Both the position numbers and the translations under genes were made by a program. From Peltaster fructicola (Eukaryota; Ascomycota; Dothideomycetes): a stretch of DNA of 64,000 bases. The stretch covers positions 3,534,001 to 3,598,000 of the forward strand of contig CP051139.1 of NCBI GenBank assembly GCA_001592805.2, in the 5' to 3' direction. The first letter of the stretch is position 1; the number at the start of each line of letters is the position of its first letter. Below, piece after piece: positions 32,081-43,361 of the stretch. Below the pieces are notes generated by a model, which saw only the letters and a list, made by a program, of their open reading frames with translations, was not told the DNA's origin and did not search any database.

Positions 32081-35000
32081 TCACGGACGCGAGCGAACCT
32101 TCTGTGCCTGCGCAAGTTGTTCTGCGAGCTCGTCCAGGATGTCACCCATGGGACCAGCCTGCTCGAGCATTCCGTTTCTGAATGGTCGTACCATGTTGCG
32201 TACCACGAGAGTAGATATGCAAGTCTAGAGCACTGTCAGCAAGTAGCTCCCGTGATAGCACCACGCAGCTTACCTCAATCCTACTGATCTGGTGCTCTAC
32301 GAAATTAACCAGAAATCGATCAGTGATCTCGCCTTCTCTCTGCTTCATACGTTCGAGCAATGCTGTCTCTGGCGCTTTGAGTCCAGTTACACCTGTGCTT
32401 TCGAGAGCACTACACAACATCTCCAATCTCAGACTGACGTTCCAGAGATCCCATACGTTCTGGGTATCGACAGTCAGAGGTGTGTTGCGAACTCCACCTT
32501 TGAGCATCATGTCGTTGTCTTTGCTGGCTCGAGCTTCTGCTTCTGCCTTCTGCTGCTGCACCAGCAATCGTGATGCCAGCGAGTGCGGATACATCAAGTA
32601 GATGTACTCAGGGTTCTCCAGTCCCTTCAGCGTACGGGGTCCGAGGTCTTTGACCTCGAAGCCTTGACTGCTTAGAAGTCTCAATTCACGGCGGATGGCT
32701 TGCGACATCACATCGTCGCCATATGTGTCTTCCGAGCCTGTCGAGCCTGACCTGTCTGTCTCAATATGACTTTCCAGCAGTCTTTGCACCTCAGCGATGA
32801 AGTCTGCCGAAACACAAATTTGTCCGCCATCTGCAACGCCCTCGATTCGAGCAGCACGATTGACGATCGGTCCAAAGTAGTCCATGCGTTTGGTGACAGG
32901 GTCGACTTCGCAGTCGGGTCGACCCCAATGAATACCCATGCGGACGCTGAGCCCTCGAAATATGACTTGTCCATCGGCGTCCTGGACCTCCTCACCATGG
33001 ACGCTGTTGAGAATCTCCTGTGGCCATTGTACATCGAGCAGCTGGCTCTGAATGGTGAAGCACCAAAGAAGAGCACTTGTTACAGTAGGAAAAGCGACCA
33101 TGAAAGCGTCACCTTCAGTTTTGACCTCGTAGCCACCTATGATGCGCAGGTGTCGTCGCATGAGTTCGTTGTGCATGCGAATTGCCGATCGCATGGCAAT
33201 GCTGTAGGTTTCCCACAAGATCGTGCTGTTCTTGATATCAGTGAAGACAAGAGTGACATCACCTGTAGGTGCGTCGACTTCTTGATCAAGGCGAGCCAGT
33301 TTCGAGTCCCCGACCGCCTCTCGTCCTCGCTTCGGTTTTCTTACAGTGTTGGCGCTGAAATAGTCGTCTGGAATGCTAGCTGGACCCATAGACATGCTGT
33401 GTGTCCTAAAACGTGCTTTCTCACGCTTGCGCAGATCACTCACACCGATCATCATGACCATGATCTTGCCAGTCGCTCCAAACGCAATGGCCAGATCTCG
33501 CAGCTTTTGTGCAGCTCTCATCAAGTCGCCACGTTCCGATCGAGCCACATCGACCGCGAAGTCGAACGTGAGATAGTCCCACAGCTCACGAGAAGCAAGC
33601 AGTATTATCTCGTCGGACTCGGTGATATGCACTTGTGAGATGTGAGGCGCCGCAACGATGCATGGGGATAGTTGCACATAACCAAAAGCTCGTGAGACAT
33701 CAAGCTGGTCGTTGAGCTTGCCCTGCCTAGACACAAAGCCACCGGCGTCACGAATACGTTGTCGTTCGCTGGCTTCCGCAGGATCGTGCTTTTTGGTGAT
33801 GACCCGGTGACCACCTTCAGATTGGATGAGCACGGCCTGAGCGTCGCCAATGTTAGACATATACATCTCCATGCCCTGGAGATACAGCACTGTGGCGACA
33901 CTGCCAGAGGTGAGATCGTCTTCACTTAGCTCAGGTCCGGAGATGCTGCCTCGGTGGACCAGAGCATTGCTGGGATGCTCGCGAGCATCGAGTGCAGTCG
34001 TGGCTGCAGTCGCAAGCTCTTTGTTAAGACCTAAATATGTCCGTCTAAGGGCATCGACTGGTGTCTCACTGGATTTCTTCTTTTCCATCTCATCGAAGAA
34101 GGTATGCTTGAACCTCTCGTGTAAGAATTTTGCGACTCTACTGCCTCCTGACGACAGTGATTGTCCATCGAAGAGACCGATAAGAGCTTCATTCTCGCGG
34201 CCACGGAACCGTGGCACAACCATGTCTAATGTTGACAAGTGCTCGTTGCGGCCGAGAGTGTCTGCCATGCCGTATGGTACAGAGGTACCTATGATAGACC
34301 CGGCCGTGCGAACACGACGATCGGGGCCTTGATCAGGAACTGAAGGGATAGTGAGCGTGACGTCCATCAATCCAAGAATCCTGAGGTTTTGCAGCGATGA
34401 GAAGTCAGTAAGATCCCTTGTCTCCCTGCCTGACATTGCATTCGAATTGGGCTTGATCTCCAGGCGCTTGTTGCCAGAGAGGTTCAGATAGCGGAGCTGA
34501 TGGTTCCAGTTCCAATTCCAGTCATAAGGCCAATTGGACACATTGTATTTCAAGGTATTGCTGCCAACATCGAGTATAGCAAGCTTTTGAACTTTCCCAA
34601 GCTCAGCTGGCAGAACCTGAAAACGATTGCTGTTGATGTGCAAGACTTTCAACGATGAGCCCTCTTCCAGATCCTCGGACGGCAGAGAGGACAGCTCGTT
34701 TCCAGACAAGTACAACTCGGTCAGGTTCGACCAGCGCTTAATCGTCCGTGGGGGGATGTCGTATAGCTGATTGTATGACAGGTTGAGTATCCGTAGCTCG
34801 GGTAGCAAGACAAGCTCGTTGAAGACATCGTCCTCGAGGCGGTTGTCTGCGAGGAACAAATGTCTTAGCGTGGTTGCGAACGTGCTTGCAAGTTTGCCGG
34901 ACAGTGTCGAGTCCTTCCTTGAGGCCGGTGTGATTGTGCCGAAGCTAGCTGCACCTGTGAGCGTCCTGGTAAGCATGCCAGGCTTCGTCGAGTTGTAGGA

Positions 35001-38000
35001 CACAACAGAGCCTTTGCGCGAGGCTGTACTGGGAGAGCTTGATATGCTATACATGCCTGATGCCTGACTCGGTCGTCTGAGCTGAAAGTCTTCGAGCTTG
35101 CCAAGCTCCTCAAAGTCCGGACTTGACATTGGCACTGGTGTTTGTTGCAGTGCTGCATCTGGTGCGGTAGGAAGTGGCGCAGTCGGTTTGGGAAAGTCAG
35201 TCAGGACGTTCGACGAGAGGTTGAGGGTCTCCAGCCTCTTTGCGAACCAAATCTCTGGCGGCAACTTGTCGAGGTTATTCTCCCGGACATCCAAGTATCG
35301 AAGTTCTGCAAGACGTCCAATCTCAGCAGGCATGCGGTTGAGCTCGTTTTTGGCCAAGCTTAGGTATTCCAGCTTGGCGAGGTGACCAAATGCAGGTGAT
35401 AGAGACACGAAATGGTTCTTGCTTATCGTAAGCTTGGTCAGATTCTGCATCTTGAGGAACAGCGCATCTGGCAGTGTCGACAACTTCGCTGACGCTAGAT
35501 TGAGGACTGAGAGTGATGGTACGGCAGCACTGAGATCGAATCGAGTGACTGGGTTGTGGTTGAGATAGAGGATCTTAAGACGTGCAAAGGATCCATCGAA
35601 TTGAGATATTGAGTTGTGGCCGAGCATAAGCATCTCGAGCTTGGGCAGTTGAGAAACAACGTCGATATTGCTGATGGCATTGAACCTGGCATCTATCTCC
35701 TTCAGGTTCGCAAGACGATTGAAGGAATTGTCTAGTGCACCAGAGAGCTTGTTGTTGGTCGCCCATAGCCTTTCGAGGTTGGCGAATCCGCCCACGTCGC
35801 CGAGATGTGAGATTGAGTTGAAGCTTACATCGAGGTCGACGAGTGTGGTGAGATCTCGCAGAGCGTCTGGGAATGCGGCCAGTGAATTCGACGACAGATT
35901 GAGGCTCCTGATAGCGTGAAATCGCCCGAAGTAGTGCGGAACAGAGCTTAGATGATTGTTCGATAGCTTCAGACTGATCAAGCCTGCCAGGCGCCAGAGC
36001 TCCGCGTGCTCGAGTTGTTCCAGTCTGTTGTTCGACACGTCGAGCATGGTCAGTTTAATGGCCAGAGGCAGGCTGGTGGGTATCTTCCAAGCCTCATTGC
36101 TGGTGTACTTGATCTCTCGCAGCTGTGTACAGCTCTGAATGAAGTCTTTCGGAATGTCGAGCGTGAGGTTCCGCGAAAGGTTGAGCGTCATGATCTCTGT
36201 GGCTTTCTGGTACAGTGCAATCGGGATGTTGATCAGATTCCGACCGGAGAGATCGATATGATTGAAGCGTTGCATCTTCGCAAAGCCAGGATCGCGCTCC
36301 AGGCTGGAGTAGCCACTCATCTTCGCAGGCAGGAAGGTGAATCGACATAAGTATCCATGATCTTCTCGACCTAGATCTTCCAGGCGGTCGGCATCAGTCC
36401 AGCCGGCCATCTCTAACAATCGTTTCTGTATCACTAACGGCCTTTCACCAGGTTCAAGCTGACGACTTGTGTCCTGTTTCCGCATCACGATCTGATAGTT
36501 GTCGAGTTCGTCTTGGAGGAAGGTCTTCTTTGCCATCATCGAGATGAGCTCTGCTGCTGTTGTGTTCAGGCTAGCGGATATCACAGCAAAGGTGCTGTCC
36601 GCTCGGAAAATGCGCATGAAGTACATTGGACCGGGATCATCATCCTTCATCACGTTGCCTTCTTCATCGAGCTCACGCAAGCGGCCAACATTATCATCTG
36701 TGACCTTCTTGACAGCCCAGCTATCCGGGGCATCCCAAGCACCGCCTTCGTCTTCAATTGCTTCTTTCTTCACAGATTGTTCTCCTTGCCCAGAGTAGAT
36801 GTCGCTGCTGATAGGCGGTGTCATGAGCGGTTGTTTCTTGTCAACGATGCCCTCCATGTGCGACATGTCCGTGTCCAGATGGAAGAGTGCCGAAGGCTCC
36901 TCGACCGTGGGAGTAGTGATCTCTTTTGCGACCTTTGTGCCAACGAGGGTCTCTCCTCTCTTACTCTTGAAAGGCAATCTCGACTCTTTGCGTTGCGGCG
37001 TTCCGCCATTGGGTAGCTCAAGTCTTGGTTTGCTGACAGGTTCTGTACGTGTCTTCGATGGCTTCAACGGCAGTGCGCTCGCCAGGGAAGTTGTGGATTG
37101 CGAAGGCGTGAGATCAGCATTCGCTTTGTCATTCTTGTGGCGGCCAGTGACACGATCAAAGAGAGAGCGCTTTGGCTCTCGAGCACTCGGCGACCTCTGC
37201 GTCATCTGATCTCGGGCATTCTTGGTACCTGGAGCTGGACTGGTCGCGCGGGTGTGCAAATTGAACGGAGCACCAGTCGACAACTGAGCTGTTTCGACTC
37301 TACGAGCCGTGTTAAAGGAAGGCTCGCGGCTTGTCGAAGGGCGCATGGGAAAGCCCACTGGTGATACGTTCTTTTCCTCATTGCTGCGATTATGTCTATG
37401 ACCGGGTAGGTGAAGCCGGGCTGAAGAGAAACCGTGCCTCATGGACCTGCCATTGTTGCCTTGCTCTTGAGCATTGCGCTCGTTACTGCTCGAGTTTCCC
37501 TAACAAAGTCAATCCACGTCGAGGGATGGATTGCGGTAGTACTCACACTTTGGTCTTGGAAGTCCCAAGGAGTGACTTCATTGCTAGGCAACGGTCCAGC
37601 GCCAGGAGTCCGTGGCGCCGAGCTGGTTGGGCTTGGAGGTCCGCTCCTCAGCAGTGCGTCGTTCATAGAGTTGTTCCTATTTCTTCCAGCACCGGCTAAC
37701 AGGCTAGATTCTGAGTTCTGGCGGCTAGCACTGTCATTCGCCGTTGGGATGAAGTCTTCACCAAAGAAGCCCTTCAACTTCTTCGTGGATCTCGGACCGC
37801 TTCCTTTCGACGCCATAGATGACACGGTGGTAGCGCTCGCTACTGATGGACGTCTGAAATCGGGGTCAGGAAGAAAAGACATGCCATTGGGCGGCGCAAA
37901 GCCAGGCGAGATCTGGCCCTGACTCTCATTAGAGTCATCGTAGAAGCTGCTGTGTACGAAGCCGGGGATGTGACGATGCTCACTGCTGCCTAGGTCCGTC

Positions 38001-38541
38001 CAGGACGAGGATGGATACGCAGATGATGGTTGGCGACTGGCAGTCGACGCTTCACCCTGTACCTGTGAGTCTGATGGATCAAATCGCTGACTGCCATAGC
38101 CCTCAAGCACAGGCGAGGCCTCGTCCCATGGAGCGATAGCAGGCGGCATGGTCGAGAACTGTTGTCGTCCAGGACCTGTGCCTGGGGAAGGATGAGCAGA
38201 AAGATCATAACTATCACAGCAAGTCAGCGAAGCCTCATACTCGGCGCGAGACGCTGTAAATTGCAGTCTTGCAACTCTTAAACACCCTTGCGCAGCAGCA
38301 TATTCACTTTGCTTGCGCTCGCGATCCAGCACCATCTAGGATATACTTACGGTGAGTTCTTCGTAGAGCCCAATCTCATGGGCGCTTTCCCAGCTCTTTC
38401 AGAAGAGCCACGCACAGTATCTGTTGAGCGCCACGAGTCAGCGCCTGAGCTGGCCGTAGATCCATGTCGTTGACCATCTGCAGTCTGCTTGCGCGAGAAG
38501 AATGGTATGGACGAGCTATCGTTGTTACTTCGCAGTGTCAT
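32081..38541 (-). CDS. CYR1: Adenylate cyclase (RA-LRR-PP2C-cyclase)
   Basis: Exons are 38541-38351, 38210-37547, 37499-32274 and 32224-32081, giving about 2074 residues; introns are 140, 47 and 49 nt. A disordered Ser/Pro-rich N-terminus includes the conserved GFFGEDF and NEVTPWDFQDQS. Then come a Ras-association domain (about 573-678, MYFMRIFRADSTF), some twenty leucine-rich repeats (about 698-1298), a PP2C-like domain (from about 1350, GLFDGQS) and the class III cyclase domain (about 1695-1900). The cyclase has metal-binding Asp in VFTDIKNS and in KTEGDAFMVAF. A C-terminal CAP-binding-like tail follows. It makes cAMP at the membrane for PKA signalling. The start ATG at 38541 is the first plausible one after an in-frame stop. 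Confidence 0.95.
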
Positions 38542-39314
38542 GCTCACTCAGGCTGGGAGATGGCCCACAGACCCTCCGCCTCTTGGGCTCTTCAGTCTCG
38601 TGTGCTTAGCACCATCGAACTTGTCTTATACAGGCACTTCTCCTCCCCAACGCCAAGGTGATATGCTTCGAATCTTGCTCAGGGTTGGCGGTGCTCGCGG
38701 AGAAAAGATATGAGGTGGATCGAGGGCTGAGGAACCTTCGGAAGCAGGTGGTGCTGCAAATACGGATCTATTGTGTATATTAACGCGTAGATTCGTCTCA
38801 TCGAAGGTCGTCAAGGTCGTGTATAGCAGCTACGGTGGAGTGTGAAGTCGTGGTCGGACCTAGATTGCTGGCTTAGGTGTCATGCGCAGTATGTGAAGCT
38901 GCCTGGAGCTTGACGAATAAAGATGGTGATGCGATCGATGGCGGGACAAGAAGCTCAAGCGCTGCATGCCACATAGTATAGAAGTAGAAGTAGAGACCTC
39001 ACTGCCTATCCATCAGGCCGTATCATGATGTGGAGCACGGGCACTATCTGGTTCGCCCAACAGCTTGGGTGGCGCTCAAAGCGACCCCGGCAATGCATGC
39101 AGACGCAAGACAAAGGACATTCCAAAACACGAGGACTCTACGACCACGACAGCTTGGACACTGCATCATACTGGCACCTATCGGCCGATCTCGACCATGG
39201 ACAATTGAAATAAAGGCTTGTTGACCAGCTAGAACTATGCTTTATATACTCAGTCATCAATCATACCATCATGACTTCGTCAGTTCGTAGTAATATTTGC
39301 GGACAGTAAAACTT
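38542..39314. other. Intergenic region upstream of adenylate cyclase
   Basis: This is 773 bp of adenylate cyclase upstream sequence that also flanks the 3' side of the patatin-like gene across its left part. Short open stretches lack recognisable content. No repeat or RNA gene was seen. Confidence 0.45.
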
Positions 39315-41147
39315 TCATCGACGCAGCTGCGGCTTGTTCGCTGTGTTGACAGGTGGTGGTGGTCCATCAAGATCAGGATACGGTAGTACCCTTGCCATAC
39401 TGCTCATGTTGAGCTGCGATCCATTGTGATTGATATGCTGAGCACGATAGTTGATCTCAGCTGAATGTGGCGCCTCGGGATATGGCAGCTTGGGAGGCAG
39501 CGGTGGCACGGCGCTCCTATGCGATACCTCTTGTACAGGCCGATGCGCTGCTGTATAGCCATTGTTATGCAGTCCGATGCCATCAATGTGTTGCGACGGA
39601 GGGACCTGCGCGCCTGCTTCTGTGTCTTCTGCAATGACAGTGTACTTCTGGTCTGCAATGCTTGGGCGATGTTCGTATTGATTGCGTGATGGGTATCCTC
39701 CAGAGGGTGTAAAGCCGAAAAGCTCGTCGCCTGGAAGCTCGACGGCTGTTGAATTGGAGGGTGGAGGTACTTGAGCCTGTGGTATGTCCCAGCTGCTCTC
39801 AGAAGCGACTCGTGGGTTGCCATCGAGGTTGTGTCTGGCTTCTGCCCGTCGTTGACGAACTTCTGCGAAGTGTGCCTTGGCGAGCTTACCGGCCGCATTG
39901 ATGTTCATACTCTGTACATCATGCTTAGACAGATACATGCGTGTGCTCGTACTGATCTCGCCGAGTCGAGACCATTCGTTCATGGCAAACTCGCCCACGC
40001 CCACCTCCACGTTGAATCGGTAGTAGTTCTCCGGGTTCACACCTCTGGCAGCGCAATGCTCCCGAAGCATGTATAGGTGTGTGTTCTCGCAGCCCTCGAT
40101 CTTGCTGATCAGACGACGACGTGCTTCTGCGAAGGCTCCCATCGTTCCTCCCATGAAGCCTTCCCACCACTCTGCCTGATTAGTGCTTGAGCTGCTGCCG
40201 GGGCGCTTGCCCGTGCCTATGCTCACGAACAGACCAACCTCACGCCCTGGCCATTCGTTCTGCGTCGCCTCATCCAGCATCGTCGGTGATGGATTGAACT
40301 CTCCTGAGCCATCATCGTGATAGACGTACTGACCTATTTGTATTGGCTTGAAAGCAAGTCCTGTAGCTGATGTTGCTCGGCCTGCTTGCCATATTGTACA
40401 GTTAACGTCCGGTGCAGGTTCTCTCCGAGAGTCGTATGACCGGAGCAGCACTGTACTTTCAGCACCACGGGTGCCTTTGAAGACAGCGGTCACAGCAGTC
40501 TTCGTCCTGTTCTCCCGCACATCATAAAGGAGAGCATTCGCGTTACCTGTGAGCACACTACCGAAACTGAGGCTAGCTCGAGATGATGTTGGGCTTCGAC
40601 CGACTTGGCTGTATCTGCTCGATTGGCTCATGCTTCGTTGTGGAATGCCGTCCGGAGATATAGGCCCGGGTGATGACATGACCTCGGGTGTCATAGGCAC
40701 TGCACTCGAGAGGACATCATTGCCTTCATCTTCATAGATTGTATGCTCGCGAACACAATCTCTGATGGCCTCTTCCAGCTTGCTTGCCTTGAAGAGAGTG
40801 CTTCTATAAGGTATTCCCACAATGGTTTTATCCGTCTGGAAGACTCGCCTTGTCATGCGCACATAGACATCCTTGCAAGTCTCAATGTCCATGCGTAATC
40901 TTCCAAGCATGATCGCTACGAGTCCGCCTGTGCCGGTGCCGCCGATGAGGTCGAAGTGATCGCATGGCTTGGGTATCTCATCTCGTCGTGGTGCTCGTCC
41001 ATGGATCTCCACGAACGTTCTGTGCATCAACTCTTGCAGGATGATGAAGATGGAATATCCTCGGACTCCTCCGCCATCCAGCGACAATATGCGCAGTGGG
41101 GCTCCTTTGGTGGTGTCCTTCCTGCGCAGGCGGCTTGCTTCGTCCAT
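39315..41147 (-). CDS. Patatin-like (PNPLA) protein lacking the nucleophile serine
   Basis: Starting at ATG 41147 (MDEASRLRRK) gives 610 residues; the frame is open further upstream but without an ATG. The patatin oxyanion motif is intact (LRILSLDGGGVRGYS). The nucleophile elbow, normally GxSxG, reads IGGTGTGGLVAI, with Gly (codon at 40932-40934) in place of Ser. The usual catalytic DG[G/A] motif is also degenerate (VYHDDGSGEFNP). The rest matches fungal iPLA2-like proteins, for example MLGRLRMDIETCKDVYVRMT and FKASKLEEAI. The C-terminal 170 residues are Pro-rich and likely disordered. It is probably not a lipase and may be a regulatory or scaffold pseudo-enzyme. I vaguely recall fungal relatives sharing GTGTGG, so the change may be ancestral. 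Confidence 0.88.
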   Translation of the reverse strand: MDEASRLRRKDTTKGAPLRILSLDGGGVRGYSIFIILQELMHRTFVEIHGRAPRRDEIPKPCDHFDLIGGTGTGGLVAIMLGRLRMDIETCKDVYVRMTRRVFQTDKTIVGIPYRSTLFKASKLEEAIRDCVREHTIYEDEGNDVLSSAVPMTPEVMSSPGPISPDGIPQRSMSQSSRYSQVGRSPTSSRASLSFGSVLTGNANALLYDVRENRTKTAVTAVFKGTRGAESTVLLRSYDSRREPAPDVNCTIWQAGRATSATGLAFKPIQIGQYVYHDDGSGEFNPSPTMLDEATQNEWPGREVGLFVSIGTGKRPGSSSSTNQAEWWEGFMGGTMGAFAEARRRLISKIEGCENTHLYMLREHCAARGVNPENYYRFNVEVGVGEFAMNEWSRLGEISTSTRMYLSKHDVQSMNINAAGKLAKAHFAEVRQRRAEARHNLDGNPRVASESSWDIPQAQVPPPSNSTAVELPGDELFGFTPSGGYPSRNQYEHRPSIADQKYTVIAEDTEAGAQVPPSQHIDGIGLHNNGYTAAHRPVQEVSHRSAVPPLPPKLPYPEAPHSAEINYRAQHINHNGSQLNMSSMARVLPYPDLDGPPPPVNTANKPQLRR

Positions 41148-41985
41148 GCTGATGTTGTGTTGAAGGCGTGTCGTGTGAGCTTGATGTGGGCACAACGCGT
41201 GCTATATCGTAGGCCTTGTCGCCAGGATGCTCATGCGACAAGGTGGTGCATGCGCAACAAGACTCCGACCAGTGCTCACGTCGCAAAGCGTTGCCAAGTG
41301 TGTATACCGTGGGAGTTCCAGGCTGCCAAGGAATCGCAGATCTGCAGAATCTGTCGAAGAGTTTGAGCAGCAGGTCGATCAGTGTAATGTGTGAGAGATT
41401 AAGGTGCTATGTGCTCGCAAGTAGCGCTGTCCTGTGCTGTCGGTGAATGTCCTGTAGCACACAAGATCACGATACCACGTCATACAGGGTGAGGGAAGTT
41501 CATGTACATGTAGTCAGGCTTCATACTAACGACGACTGAGTTTCTGTGGCGCAGCATCTGACATGGCGCGAATACGAATGAAGTACATGTTTGTGGTAGC
41601 ACCAGCGCGAAAGTTAAGGCTGATCGATAAGACCTTTCCCAACTCTGTGCTGCCGTCCTGCACTCTCGCGAAAGACATATGATGGTCGGGTGGTTTGAAT
41701 GGTGGAGGCTGAGTAGCTGCTGAGGAAAGTGCTGTTTCCCACCTCAAGATGCAAGGAATGTCAATGAAGAAGCCGCGCTGACATTGTAGCGGTCTGCAAA
41801 CCTCCCGCAAGGCTGAATAAGTAAGTGTGCATTGCCAGATCTTATGCTTGTTAGTGGCTCTATGTGGAAGTAAGAAATGTTACCTCCTGCCTGTTCGGTC
41901 ACATGTCTAGCCACCTCAAGCGACGATGTCTGCTGACACGCCGAGGAACAGAACGTCGAGCTGAGCTTCGTGTGTACATGGCATC
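41148..41985. other. Divergent intergenic region, patatin-like / MOSC gene
   Basis: The 838 bp include the likely 5' leader of the patatin-like gene. A 94-codon minus-strand stretch at 41526-41810 starts from TTG, not ATG, and matches nothing I know. Confidence 0.45.
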
Positions 41986-43047
41986 ATGAAGGTCGCACAG
42001 CTATATACATATCCTATCAAGTCCCTCCGTCCACATGCTTTGCAAGAGGCAGAGCTCACACGCCATGGTTTCCAGTACGATCGAAGATTCATGCTTCTGC
42101 AGGCATTGAGGCACGATGACGGAACGGTCACTTACAAGAACATGCACGTCTCTCACTATCCTCAGATGGTGCTGTTCCATACAGAACTTCACACGCCATC
42201 GAGTTCGAACGCACGAGATGGCAGTATCAGCGTCACATACAAACCACCGAATGGTGCATCTGCTTGCGTCGTTGTACCCCTTGAGCCAGACTTTCAATGC
42301 CTATCACCTCTCGAGGTCGAGATGCACAAAAGCTCGACCACGGCTTTCGATATGGGTGGCACATTTAACAATTGGTTCTCAGCACGGTTTGGCTTCGACG
42401 TCGTGCTAGCATATCTCGGGGATCAGCACCGAGCAGTGAGGATGAGCACTTCGCCGAGGATGGCGTCGACCTGGCTATCGTACTTGTCGGATGCTGCAAC
42501 ATCGCTGCTTCACAGTCGCACGGAAGATAACGACGAACAGATTACCTTCGCCGATTGTGCACCGTACCTCGTGGTGTCCGAGCGATCGATGGATGACGTT
42601 CATCGCCGTCTGCCAGAAGGACAGTCGATGGATATCACAAAGTTCCGACCGAACGTGATCGTCTCTGGCGCAGAACAGCCTTGGGAGGAAGACTTCTGGG
42701 GAGAGATCACGGTAGGCCAGGCTACCAAGATTGAGTGCGTACACAACTGCGTAAGGTGTGCAAGCATCAACATCGACTTCGCTACGGGTAAGCCAGGAGT
42801 GGACGAAACTGGAAAGATGCTGTCGAAGCTTCAGAAGGACCGCCGAGTCGATATCGGGTCCAAGTACAGCCCTGTCTTCGGCCGTTATTCTTTCTTGCAC
42901 AAGAGCAGTGTGGGTGATAGAATTCGCATCGGCGACGAAGTGCGTGTTACTAAACTCAATCAAGAGCGAACAGTCTTTGGTGAGTACTACCTCGAACGAC
43001 TATTCTATATCTTTCTTAATGAACTGCCAGATTGGGAGGGTCTTTGA
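41986..43047 (+). CDS. MOSC-domain molybdenum-cofactor protein (mARC-like)
   Basis: Exons are 41986-42979 and 43031-43047, giving 336 residues. The 51 nt intron (GTGAGT...CCAG) is stopless and a multiple of three, so the unspliced frame would also read to the same stop. Splicing produces the ending ERTVFDWEGL, which I expect for this family. The N-terminal MOSC_N beta-barrel starts KVAQLYTYPIKSLRPHAL and includes HGFQYDRRFML. The MOSC domain contains DITKFRPNVIV and the cysteine motif HNCVRCASINID, whose conserved Cys would coordinate molybdenum. Relatives reduce N-hydroxylated compounds with cytochrome b5 partners. The substrate is unknown. Confidence 0.9.
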   Translation: MKVAQLYTYPIKSLRPHALQEAELTRHGFQYDRRFMLLQALRHDDGTVTYKNMHVSHYPQMVLFHTELHTPSSSNARDGSISVTYKPPNGASACVVVPLEPDFQCLSPLEVEMHKSSTTAFDMGGTFNNWFSARFGFDVVLAYLGDQHRAVRMSTSPRMASTWLSYLSDAATSLLHSRTEDNDEQITFADCAPYLVVSERSMDDVHRRLPEGQSMDITKFRPNVIVSGAEQPWEEDFWGEITVGQATKIECVHNCVRCASINIDFATGKPGVDETGKMLSKLQKDRRVDIGSKYSPVFGRYSFLHKSSVGDRIRIGDEVRVTKLNQERTVFGEYYLERLFYIFLNELPDWEGL

Positions 43048-43361
43048 GGCTCATACCGTCGACATTCAGGCGCCGATCGGCAGGGCAGATCACTGGAGTT
43101 ATAGTTTGCTTGAGTATATGCGCCGGGAGGAACACTTGTGCCACTCAATAGTTAGCAATGCGAGCCATAAGGGCCAAGTTCGCGGCAATCTGCCTGTGTT
43201 TGTCAGTCTGATGTGGTGAGGTCGGCGTAGGTTCTCAGCGCAAAACATGACGCATAGAGTTGAGGTCAAAGCACATCGAGACATGGGAAGTCCCGTCCAG
43301 AGAATCATATACATTCAATTCGCATGCACCAACCACTGGCGTCCCATGCAGCATTTAAGAC
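43048..43361. other. Intergenic region between MOSC gene and HEM14
   Basis: A 314 bp head-to-tail spacer with no feature recognised. Confidence 0.4.

Noticed and set aside
41526-41810. 94-codon minus-strand frame between patatin-like and MOSC genes
   Set aside because: It starts from TTG with no ATG, no motif and no splice context.
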